Source of the DNA: CAZSNH01 sp052388455
GTDB taxonomy: Bacteria > Pseudomonadota > Alphaproteobacteria > Rhizobiales > Hyphomicrobiaceae
Assembly: GCA_052388455.1 (NCBI GenBank)
Contig: JBQTIA010000045.1
Location: 1-24,734 of the forward strand
Direction: 5' to 3'
Length of the DNA stretch: 24,734 nucleotides
The first letter of the stretch is position 1. Each line of letters begins with the position of its first letter. A program made the position numbers and the translations under genes. Below the pieces are notes generated by a model, which saw only the letters and a list, made by a program, of their open reading frames with translations, had not been told where the DNA came from and made no database searches. Of the stretch, positions 16,445 to 23,018 are shown in pieces.

Positions 16445-17392
16445 TCAGCCGGCCGTCAGCTCGGTGATGGCTTCGCGCATCGCCTCGATCACGCCGGCCT
16501 CGGTCATGGCGTGGCCGGCGGCCTCGACGAAGGTCAGCCGGCCGCCGGTCCAGCGGGAGACAACCGCATGGGCAGCGGCCGGCGGGCAGAGGAGATCGTA
16601 ACGGCCCTGGATGATGGCGCCCGGGATGCCGGCAAGCCGGTGCGCGTCGCGCAGCAGCTGATCGGGCGCCAGGAAGAAATCGTTGCGGATGTAATGCGCC
16701 TCGACGAAGGGCGTCGGCGGAAGCCGTCCGAGGCCGGCCGCCGCCGCTGCCAGATCGACCGTCTCCGGCACCAGCTCGGAGAGCGTTCGCTCGTAGGCGT
16801 GCCAGATGCGGGCGGCTGGCGCATGCATCGCGGGGTCGGCATGCGCGAGCCGGTCGAGGTAGGCGGCGAGCGGATCATGGCGTTCGCACTCGTCGAGCGG
16901 CGCCAGGAACTGCACATGGAGTTCGGGTCGGAACAGTCGAGGCCCGTCGACGAAGGCCCACCGCACCTCGGCCGCCGTGCCGAGGAAGACCGCTCTCATG
17001 ACCAGGCCGGCGACGCGCTCCGGATGCGTCTCGGCGTAGGCGATGGCCAGCGTCGAGCCCCACGAGCCGCCGACCACGATCCACCGCTCGATCCCGAAAT
17101 GCCGGCGGATGGCCTCAATGTCGGCCACGAGGTGCGCGGTCGTGTTGGCTTCGAGCCCGAGATAGGGGTGGCTGCGGCCGGCGCCGCGCTGGTCGAACAG
17201 CAGCGCATGATGGCGGTCGGGGTCGAATAGGCCGCGATGCCCGTGCTGCGCGCCGCTGCCCGGTCCGCCGTGCAGGAACACCGCTGGAACGCCGCCCCGC
17301 CGGCCGACCTCCTCGACGAACAGCCAGTGGCCGTCGCCGACGCTGAGCATGCGCGCGTCGAAGGGGCGAAATCGGGCGGGATCGAGGGTCAC
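16445..17392 (-). CDS. pip: Proline iminopeptidase (S33 alpha/beta hydrolase)
   Basis: Cytoplasmic peptidase removing N-terminal proline from peptides. The protein is 315 residues from the GTG at 17392, matching the family's usual 310-320. The ribosome site is poor, but the start leaves the family's typical N-terminus (acidic/aromatic residues before MLSVGDGH). The oxyanion motif HGGPGSG is at 41-47, the DQRGAGRS motif at 67-74, the nucleophile Ser110 in GGSWGS, Asp266 in GRYDLLCP, and His294 in AAGHAM. All catalytic residues are intact. The cap domain lies between about 140 and 240. It diverges from the secreted C2-like gene across 297 bases and converges on the DUF2852 pair. Confidence 0.93.
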   Translation of the reverse strand: MTLDPARFRPFDARMLSVGDGHWLFVEEVGRRGGVPAVFLHGGPGSGAQHGHRGLFDPDRHHALLFDQRGAGRSHPYLGLEANTTAHLVADIEAIRRHFGIERWIVVGGSWGSTLAIAYAETHPERVAGLVMRAVFLGTAAEVRWAFVDGPRLFRPELHVQFLAPLDECERHDPLAAYLDRLAHADPAMHAPAARIWHAYERTLSELVPETVDLAAAAAGLGRLPPTPFVEAHYIRNDFFLAPDQLLRDAHRLAGIPGAIIQGRYDLLCPPAAAHAVVSRWTGGRLTFVEAAGHAMTEAGVIEAMREAITELTAG

Positions 17393-17689
17393 GGGAGGGA
17401 TGGGGGTCCGGGAAAGATAATGCGGGTGTCGAGGGCGGTTGGCCGCCCGCCGGTTGTCGCACGCATGGCGGCCGAATACACTCGCCGACGGCGCCGCGTC
17501 CCGGCCGGCCGGCGCCGCACTCTTCCGGATGGAACCGGCAACGAGCGGCAACTTCGGGGACGAGCGCGATCCTCCGCCGCAACTTGGCCACGGATGCTAC
17601 GGTATCCACGGCCCGTTTGCCGCCGATCCTTGACCGCGCCCCGCTGGTGGTATGGCGTGGCAGGAGATCTGCCCAAGGGAGTGCTCACC

Positions 17690-18214
17690 ATGCCGCAGTC
17701 GCTTGAAGCCTGCTCATCCCCCAAACTCGGCCGCCTTGCCGCCGCCCTGGCCGCGGCACCGCTCGCCGTCGCGGCGCTCTCCGCCAACGGCGTCGGCGCC
17801 GCGCCGGCGATGCACGAGATCACCATCACCGTCACCCACGTGAAGGCGATAGACAAGATCGACCAGTTCTCGAAGGGCGACTTCTATGCCCGCGCGACGA
17901 TCGGCAAGGACACGCAGTCGACCGCGGTCGTCAAGCAGCAGACGGAAACCAAGCCGGACTGGAAGATCGTGCAGAAGGTTGCGCCGGGCAAGGTGCCGGT
18001 CAAGCTCGAGCTGCTCGACAAGGATCTGGCCGCCGACGATCCGATCGACATCAACGCCGTCGACAAGAAGCGCTTCCTCGAGTTCACAGTCGACACCAAG
18101 AAGTGCCGCATCGAGGGCTTCTCCTCTACGCAGCGCTGCGGCGCCGTCATCAAGCGCGCCGGCAAGGAACTGAAGTCCGCCGAGATCGAATTCAAGGTCA
18201 GCGTCAAAAAGTGA
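17690..18214 (+). CDS. Secreted protein with a C2-like domain, function unknown
   Basis: Exported protein of 174 residues. The ATG at 17690 follows AAGGGAG at a normal distance; a GTG three codons upstream lies too close to that site. Residues 1-39 are a signal peptide with an Ala/Leu core. The mature protein (about 42-172) is beta-rich and resembles a C2 domain: ITITVTHVKAIDKIDQFSKGDFYARATIG resembles C2 strand 1, loop 1 and strand 2, and VPVKLELLDKDLAADDPID resembles the strand and acidic loop 3 that bind calcium. Candidate ligands are Asp55, 58, 64, 110, 112, 116 and 117. Cys139 and Cys150 could form a disulfide. The signal peptide and overall reading are secure. The C2 assignment rests on pattern recognition only. 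Confidence 0.82.
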   Translation: MPQSLEACSSPKLGRLAAALAAAPLAVAALSANGVGAAPAMHEITITVTHVKAIDKIDQFSKGDFYARATIGKDTQSTAVVKQQTETKPDWKIVQKVAPGKVPVKLELLDKDLAADDPIDINAVDKKRFLEFTVDTKKCRIEGFSSTQRCGAVIKRAGKELKSAEIEFKVSVKK

Positions 18215-18228
18215 CCCGCGATCCGTCG

Positions 18229-18258
18229 GGGTCAGACCCATCCACTCGGGCCTGACCC
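18229..18258 (+). terminator. Hairpin downstream of the C2-like gene
   Basis: GGGTCAG (18229-18235) pairs with CTGACCC (18252-18258) around a 16-base loop, 14 bases after the stop of the C2-like gene. AAAT follows instead of a T-run, so it may be a processing or stability element rather than a strong terminator. Confidence 0.4.
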
Positions 18259-18271
18259 AAATCCATCCGCC

Positions 18272-18315
18272 ATCATCGGCGCGCATGGTCCCTTTAGGCC
18301 GAATGCGCCGGTGAT
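18272..18315. repeat. Long-stem inverted repeat in convergent gap
   Basis: An 11-bp stem (18272-18282 with 18305-18315, one G-T pair) encloses a 22-base loop. It lies between the convergent C2-like and DUF4846 genes together with two other hairpins. Role unknown; a REP-like element or transcript-end structure is possible. Confidence 0.4.
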
Positions 18316-18431
18316 CCATCACGAGACTCATCTGCAAGACATGAGAATTCGGTGTCTACGACGAGTCGGACGCTGTATCGCCATCGTGCTTCCGCGCGCG
18401 TTGGCACGATGATGATGACGAGGCAGACCAA

Positions 18432-18456
18432 GTGTCAGACCCGGAGGGTCTGACAC
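18432..18456 (-). terminator. Perfect 11-bp hairpin after the DUF4846 gene
   Basis: GTGTCAGACCC (18432-18442) and its exact complement (18446-18456) flank a 3-base loop. The hairpin begins 9 bases beyond the stop of the minus-strand DUF4846 gene. Only a TTGG follows on that strand, so termination is likely but without a classical U-tract. Its core GTCAGACCC is repeated in the hairpin at 18231-18239. Confidence 0.55.
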
Positions 18457-18465
18457 AGAATGCGA

Positions 18466-19269
18466 TCACTGCCAGCGCTTCAGCTGCGTGCGCGCGAAAT
18501 TCCATTCCGGCGTGACGAGCGTGTCGCCGATTGCTTCGGCGGCGTACCAGGGTGAGCCGTCCGTCGCGCCCGGGCTTTTCAAAACATGAATCTCCTGTGC
18601 CGGCATGTAGCTCTGCACGAGAAGGAAGCGCTTGGCGCCGGCGGCATTCGTCGCCATGTCGGCGACGAGCACGGCGTGGCCGGGGAAGCCGCCCTTGATG
18701 AACACGTCGCCGATGCGCAGGTCCTCGACCGTTGCGGGCTTCAACTCGCGGGCGAGGCTGTAGGTGCCGGCATAGGCGAACACCTGATCCATGTACTTGC
18801 GGAAGCCGGAGTAATCCTTTTTCGCGGCACGCGAGAATACGCGGCGCTTGCCGTCGGTATCGTCGAAGGCGATCTCGGCGGTGCGGCCTATGGCGAACAG
18901 CCACTCCGCGCGCAGCCGCATCACCGCGTCGGCACATTGCTGGAGATCACGCTTGCCGACGTCGATGTCGACGACGGCGGCGTGCACGTCCTGCCGCCAT
19001 TTCGGCTTGCCGGTGTGGGTCAGCACCGGCGCGCCGGCGGGCTTCATCGGCAGGCTACGCAGCCATTCGGCCCAGCTGCCCGGCTCGGCTGGCGTGCGCG
19101 CAAAGCCGGAGGGAGGCGCGATGCGCGATTGCAGGGTCTCGTGGGCGGCGGCAGGCCCCCACGCATATCGCGGACCGGCGTCTGACGCGCCGGCAGTGGC
19201 GACGAGCAATGCGAGGGGCAAGAGGTGCAAAGCGTGGCGGCGGAGGTGAAGGTTGGGCAGAAATGGCAC
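18466..19269 (-). CDS. Secreted DUF4846 family protein
   Basis: Exported protein of 267 residues and unknown function. The GTG at 19269 has GAGGA about nine bases upstream. The first 30 residues form a signal peptide (His/Arg n-region, LLPLALLVATAGA core). The mature part carries features I associate with DUF4846: PPSGFARTP (52-60), WLRSLPM (69-75), VGKRDLQQCADAVMRLRAEWL (104-124), FAYAGTYSL (164-172), GDVFIKGGFPGHAVLVADM (187-205) and LLVQSYMPAQEIHVL (216-230). The conserved Cys112 and His198 within a PGHA motif resemble a papain-like or CHAP-type active-site pair, but this is speculative. No partner genes are evident; it converges on the C2-like gene. Confidence 0.85.
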   Translation of the reverse strand: MPFLPNLHLRRHALHLLPLALLVATAGASDAGPRYAWGPAAAHETLQSRIAPPSGFARTPAEPGSWAEWLRSLPMKPAGAPVLTHTGKPKWRQDVHAAVVDIDVGKRDLQQCADAVMRLRAEWLFAIGRTAEIAFDDTDGKRRVFSRAAKKDYSGFRKYMDQVFAYAGTYSLARELKPATVEDLRIGDVFIKGGFPGHAVLVADMATNAAGAKRFLLVQSYMPAQEIHVLKSPGATDGSPWYAAEAIGDTLVTPEWNFARTQLKRWQ

Positions 19270-19686
19270 GAGCGGGTTCCTCGGAAGGCCCGGCCGGATA
19301 AGGCGGGACCGACGGTTTGTGACATTCGGTTGGTCGGCGGGTCTGTGGATCGGATGCTCTGATCACACGATCTCGGGGTAGTCTGCGAAAGCGGCGGTCG
19401 CTGACGACTGGGTCCTCGCCGAGCGATGGGACAAACGGTTGCAGCCAATCGCGGCGGATCGGCGGCGACGCGCCGCGCGGACCACACGATCGGATGGAAC
19501 AGGCGCCGATCCGGCGCACTTCAGCCGGCCCCATTCCGTCGCGCGCAGCGGCAATCCTCTGGGCACGGCAGAGAAGGGAAGGGGTGGCGCCATCAAACAC
19601 TGCCGGCCACCGAAGGGTCGGGCGGAGCAACCTTGATCGTCGATGCCGCTGAAGTATTTCAACACCATCGCAGCCATTCAAAGCAA

Positions 19687-19720
19687 GAACCCGGTGCGGC
19701 GTTTCAAGCCGGCCGGGTTC
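19687..19720. repeat. Stem-loop in intergenic region, possible small-RNA end
   Basis: GAACCCGG (19687-19694) pairs exactly with CCGGGTTC (19713-19720). A further 3-bp inner stem closes a 7-base loop. On the plus strand it is followed shortly by ATTTTC, on the minus strand by TTGCTTT. It has the shape of a weak terminator but no gene is adjacent on either side. Confidence 0.4.
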
Positions 19721-20141
19721 CAATTTTCGGGATAGGGATGTGCGGTTGTTGGAGATCGACCGATGCTCTGGCTCAATTCGGGAAATCGCCCCAATCAGGC
19801 TAGCGCCTTAATTCAGGCTTTGACCCCGGTTTGGCCGCTGGCGGTGCCAATGCTCCGGTTGCGCGAATCCTTCCCTTGCTGCTTTGAGCTGATCTACGCG
19901 CGACGATCGAATATGATCGACATCGACGTCAGGTCAGGAAACATCGCCGACCCCACCGCTTCAACCTTTTGTGTGCGGCAGACACAACGAATATTTCCAT
20001 GAACTGCGCGAGCATATTATTCGCTCGGCCGCGTTTGTAACTCGAATTTTTTGAATTGGCCTTTCGACACACTGCCGCCATTGGCGACTAGTCATCAGAA
20101 AGGCGGAAGGTGACCCGGAGGCGTCATTTTCTTAAACCCCC

Positions 20142-20158
20142 TTTTCATAGGATGAAAA
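20142..20158. promoter_or_regulatory. 17-bp perfect palindrome, candidate operator
   Basis: TTTTCAT (20142-20148) and ATGAAAA (20152-20158) are exact inverted copies separated by AGG. The element sits in the most A/T-rich part of the intergenic stretch, about 275 bases upstream of the small membrane protein gene. Its size suits binding by a dimeric regulator. No regulator gene is adjacent. Confidence 0.4.
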
Positions 20159-20433
20159 CAGAGTGCGCCCCGTTCTACCGATTGTCAATAGCACGCCTTC
20201 AGATGCGTGATGGGAAATCCGATTGGAGATGAACATCATTATTGCGGCGAAGGCTGCTGGGGGCGATCCGACCTCGACGCAGGCCTTTACGCAGGCCGCG
20301 CTCGCTGCGGCAAGCCATGGGTTGTCCCGGCCGGCGTGGCGGCCCAGAACTGAATGCGCTGTTAAGCCTTTGGTGAGATGCAGCCCCTAGGCTCAGGTGC
20401 GCATCTCTGTCGTGCTGACCGGGGACACGCACC

Positions 20434-20745
20434 ATGCGTCGGATACTGGGGTTTCTGTCGGTTGTTGCGCTGGCCGTACTGTCGGTCGGCGCGCTGAGCG
20501 TGGCCGGTCTCGCTCCCGTCAGCGCTCCCGAGGACATGACGGCTAGCGCGGTTCCTGGACGGATCGCACTCGACCAGCAGTCGCTGCTCGTCGGGACGGT
20601 GCTCGGCGTGCTGCTTGCGACGCTCGGGCGGCTGTCCTGGGCGGACTATCCGCGACGGGCGATCCACTGGATGCTGGCCAACGAGCGCCGCATCATGCGC
20701 GGCGGCTTCGCAGTGATTTTCCTGGCCGTGCTGCTGTACTACTAA
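20434..20745 (+). CDS. Small hydrophobic membrane protein, unknown function
   Basis: Protein of 103 residues with an ATG at 20434 and GGGGA about nine bases upstream. The N-terminal 30 residues are a hydrophobic segment or signal anchor. A second membrane segment spans about 51-68 (LLVGTVLGVLLATLGRLSW). A conserved-looking loop (DYPRRAIHWMLANERRIMRGG) carries basic and aromatic residues, and a final hydrophobic stretch (FAVIFLAVLLYY) ends the protein. Codon use matches the real genes nearby and a hairpin follows the stop, both favouring a true gene. I do not recognise the family. It converges on glnA. Confidence 0.7.
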   Translation: MRRILGFLSVVALAVLSVGALSVAGLAPVSAPEDMTASAVPGRIALDQQSLLVGTVLGVLLATLGRLSWADYPRRAIHWMLANERRIMRGGFAVIFLAVLLYY

Positions 20746-20766
20746 GGCTGTTGCCTATTCGCACGC

Positions 20767-20794
20767 TCCCACCGCCGAGTTGGAGGCGGTGGGA
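20767..20794 (+). terminator. Hairpin after the small membrane protein gene
   Basis: A 10-bp inverted repeat (20767-20776 and 20785-20794) with an 8-base loop begins 21 bases after the stop. No T-run follows, but it is well placed to end the plus-strand transcript before glnA. Confidence 0.5.
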
Positions 20795-20821
20795 CGCTTC
20801 AAGCGCATTGAGCCAAGCGAA

Positions 20822-20845
20822 AGGCCCGGAATTGCTTCCGGGCCT
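20822..20845 (-). terminator. glnA terminator
   Basis: A perfect 10-bp stem (20822-20831 and 20836-20845) closes a 4-base loop. On the minus strand it is followed by TTCGCTT and lies about 41 bases beyond the glnA stop, fitting rho-independent termination of the glnB-glnA transcript. Confidence 0.75.
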
Positions 20846-20886
20846 CATGGCTTCATGCGATTGAAATGAGCCGCGCGCGCAAACGA

Positions 20887-22293
20887 TCAGACCGAGTAGT
20901 ACATGTCGTACTCGATCGGATGCGGCATCATTTCGTAACGCATGTTTTCTGCCATGCGCAGCTCGATATAGGCGTCGATCATATCGTCGGTCATGACGCC
21001 GCCGGCCTTCATGAAAGCGCGGTCCTTGTCGAGGCTCGAAAGAGCTTCGCGCAGGCTGCCGCATACGGTCGGGATTTTTGAGAGTTCGGCAGGAGGCAGG
21101 TCGTAGAGATTCTTGTCCATCGGCTCGCCCGGATGGATCTTGTTCTGGATGCCGTCGAGGCCGGCCATGAGCATGGCCGCGAATGCGAGGTAGGGGTTGG
21201 CGCCCGGATCGGGGAAGCGGATCTCGATGCGTTTTGCCTTCGGGCTCGTCACGACAGGGATGCGGCACGAGGCTGAGCGGTTGCGCGCCGAGTAGGCGAG
21301 CAGCACGGGCGCCTCGTAGCCGGGGACCAGACGCTTGTAGGAGTTGGTCAGCGGGTTGGTGAAGGCGTTGATTGCCTTGGCGTGCTTGAGGATGCCGCCG
21401 ATGTAGTAGAGGCACATTTCCGAGAGATCGGCGTACTTGTTGCCGGCGAACATCGGCTGGCCGCCCTTCCAGATCGACTGGTGGACGTGCATGCCCGAAC
21501 CGTTGTCGCCGAAGATCGGCTTCGGCATGAAGGTCGCCGTCTTGCCGTAGGCCTGGGCGACGGAGTGGACGACGTACTTATAAATCTGCATGTGATCGGC
21601 CATCTGGATCATCGGGCCGAATTTCACGCCGAGCTCGTGCTGGGCCGAGGCGACTTCGTGGTGATGCTTTTCGACGACCACGCCCATCTCGGTCAGCACC
21701 GAGAGCATCTCCGAGCGGATGTCCTGGCAGCTGTCGATCGGCGGCACGGGGAAATAGCCGCCCTTGACGCGCGGACGGTGGCCGAGGTTGCCCATCTCGT
21801 ACTCTGTGTTCGAGTTGGTGGGCAGCTCGGATGAATCGACCTTGAAGCCGACATTGTACATATCGGCTGAGAATTTCACGTCGTCGAAGATGAAGAACTC
21901 GGCTTCCGGGCCGAAGAACACCTTGTCGCCGATGCCGAGCGACATCATATAAGCTTCGGCTTTCTTGGCGATCGAGCGGGGATCGCGCTCGTAGGGCTGG
22001 CCGGTCAGCGGCTCGATGACGTCGCAGAAGATCGCCATCGTCGATTGCGCGAAGAACGGGTCGATGTGGGCAGAGGCCGGGTCCGGCTTCAGAAACATGT
22101 CGGAGGCTTCGATGCCTTTCCAGCCGGCGATGGAAGAGCCGTCGAAGGCATAGCCCTGGAACATGTCCTCGTCGACGCACGACACGTCGGCCGTCACGTG
22201 CTGCATCTTGCCCTTGGTGTCGGTGAACCGCAGGTCGACAAACTTAACGTCCTTGTCCTTGATGGTTTTAAGGACGTCGCTCACGCTCTTCAT
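20887..22293 (-). CDS. glnA: Glutamine synthetase type I
   Basis: Cytoplasmic dodecameric enzyme forming glutamine from glutamate, ammonia and ATP, the main ammonia-assimilation step. The protein is 468 residues, the standard GSI length. Motifs include the Asp50-type loop FDGSSIAGW (50-58), GPEAEFFIFD (128-137), NGSGMHVHQS (264-273), NRSASCRIP (338-346) and the C-terminal adenylylation site KNLYDLPP with Tyr397, so activity should be controlled by GlnE-type adenylylation. The ATG at 22293 has AGGGGAG upstream. It lies 102 bases after glnB on the same strand; no separate promoter was evident in the gap, so co-transcription from the sigma-54 site upstream of glnB is likely. A terminator follows. 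Confidence 0.98.
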   Translation of the reverse strand: MKSVSDVLKTIKDKDVKFVDLRFTDTKGKMQHVTADVSCVDEDMFQGYAFDGSSIAGWKGIEASDMFLKPDPASAHIDPFFAQSTMAIFCDVIEPLTGQPYERDPRSIAKKAEAYMMSLGIGDKVFFGPEAEFFIFDDVKFSADMYNVGFKVDSSELPTNSNTEYEMGNLGHRPRVKGGYFPVPPIDSCQDIRSEMLSVLTEMGVVVEKHHHEVASAQHELGVKFGPMIQMADHMQIYKYVVHSVAQAYGKTATFMPKPIFGDNGSGMHVHQSIWKGGQPMFAGNKYADLSEMCLYYIGGILKHAKAINAFTNPLTNSYKRLVPGYEAPVLLAYSARNRSASCRIPVVTSPKAKRIEIRFPDPGANPYLAFAAMLMAGLDGIQNKIHPGEPMDKNLYDLPPAELSKIPTVCGSLREALSSLDKDRAFMKAGGVMTDDMIDAYIELRMAENMRYEMMPHPIEYDMYYSV

Positions 22294-22395
22294 GACTGCT
22301 CCCCTGATTGCAGAACGATTGACCGGTGTGGATGTTTCGACGACCGCGTTCGCGGCCTTTTGGACTGGGTGACTTCTTCGTGCCGATGTCGGCCG

Positions 22396-22734
22396 TCAGA
22401 TGGCGTCCGCGCCGGTCTCACCGGTACGGATGCGGATCGCGTTCTCGACCGTAGAAATGAAGATCTTTCCGTCGCCGATGCGCCCCGTCTTGGCGGCCTT
22501 CTGAATGGCTTCGATGGCCTTATCGAGCATCTCGTCGCCCAAAACCACCTCGATCTTAACTTTGGGCAGAAAATCCACCACGTACTCGGCGCCCCTGTAG
22601 AGTTCGGTGTGGCCCTTCTGCCGCCCGAAGCCCTTGGCCTCGATCACCGTGATGCCTTGCAATCCAATCTCCTGAAGCGCTTCTTTGACCTCGTCGAGCT
22701 TGAACGGCTTGATGACGGCTTCGATTTTTTTCAT
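22396..22734 (-). CDS. glnB: Nitrogen regulatory protein PII
   Basis: Trimeric signal protein of 112 residues that senses 2-oxoglutarate, ATP/ADP and, through uridylylation, glutamine; it controls glutamine synthetase adenylylation and NtrB/NtrC. The T loop (about 37-55) contains the uridylylation site Tyr51 in ELYRGAEY. The C-terminal signature GKIFISTVENAIRIRTGETG is intact. The ATG at 22734 follows AGGGGA. Being first in an operon with glnA, and the T-loop sequence, point to GlnB rather than GlnK, which usually precedes amtB. A sigma-54 promoter match lies 65 bases upstream. Confidence 0.97.
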   Translation of the reverse strand: MKKIEAVIKPFKLDEVKEALQEIGLQGITVIEAKGFGRQKGHTELYRGAEYVVDFLPKVKIEVVLGDEMLDKAIEAIQKAAKTGRIGDGKIFISTVENAIRIRTGETGADAI

Positions 22735-22798
22735 GGGTCCCCTAGACCTCCGGTTAGTCGTTGTTCACGCGCCTCGCGACCCGGATCGCGGGAGGGTT

Positions 22799-22814
22799 AG
22801 CACGCCCCATGCCA
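22799..22814 (-). promoter_or_regulatory. Sigma-54 (-24/-12) promoter of glnB-glnA
   Basis: Read on the minus strand the element is TGGCATGGGGCGTGCT, against the consensus TGGCACRNNNNTTGCW. The invariant GG and GC doublets are present at the correct 10-base spacing; the mismatches are T for C at position 6 and G for T at position 12. Transcription would start near 22789, about 55 bases before the glnB ATG. Nitrogen-controlled glnB-glnA operons in related bacteria use such promoters with NtrC. A perfect NtrC palindrome was not found upstream; only a TGCAC half-site near 22900 is present. Confidence 0.7.
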
Positions 22815-23018
22815 AATGGTTAGCCGTTTATGAATCCAAGCTTTTCCAATGGGTTGTCGTGAGCGCGATGGAAACGTGGGCGGTGGCGACTGCGATAGAT
22901 GCACAAAATTTCAGCGATGTGAACGAGAATTGGGCGCCGCTGGCGACCGCCTCTGTGGAGCCGCCCAATCCGCCCGCCGCGGTCGCCTGCTGGCATTGAA
23001 AAGGGGAGTGAAACGGAC

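Larger units (their letters stand above)
19270..20433. other. Long intergenic stretch without a convincing gene
   Basis: These 1164 bases contain only short open frames without ribosome sites, family motifs or the codon bias of the neighbours. The left part should include the DUF4846 promoter. The hairpin at 19687-19720 and the palindrome at 20142-20158 are the only clear structures. The stretch about 19980-20170 is markedly A/T-richer than the rest of the window. No tRNA, tmRNA, SRP RNA or RNase P signature was recognised. A small RNA or a decayed gene remains possible. Confidence 0.5.

Noticed and set aside
19763..20002. A 79-residue open frame in the long intergenic stretch
   Set aside because: No ribosome site, codon use unlike neighbouring genes, and no motif.
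22342..22357. Small hairpin between glnB and glnA
   Set aside because: It has a short stem with a mismatch or wobble pair and no following T-run on the minus strand, so I do not call a terminator or attenuator.
22860..22930. A possible NtrC binding palindrome upstream of the glnB promoter
   Set aside because: Only a TGCAC half-site near 22900 is present; no matching GTGCA partner at the required spacing.
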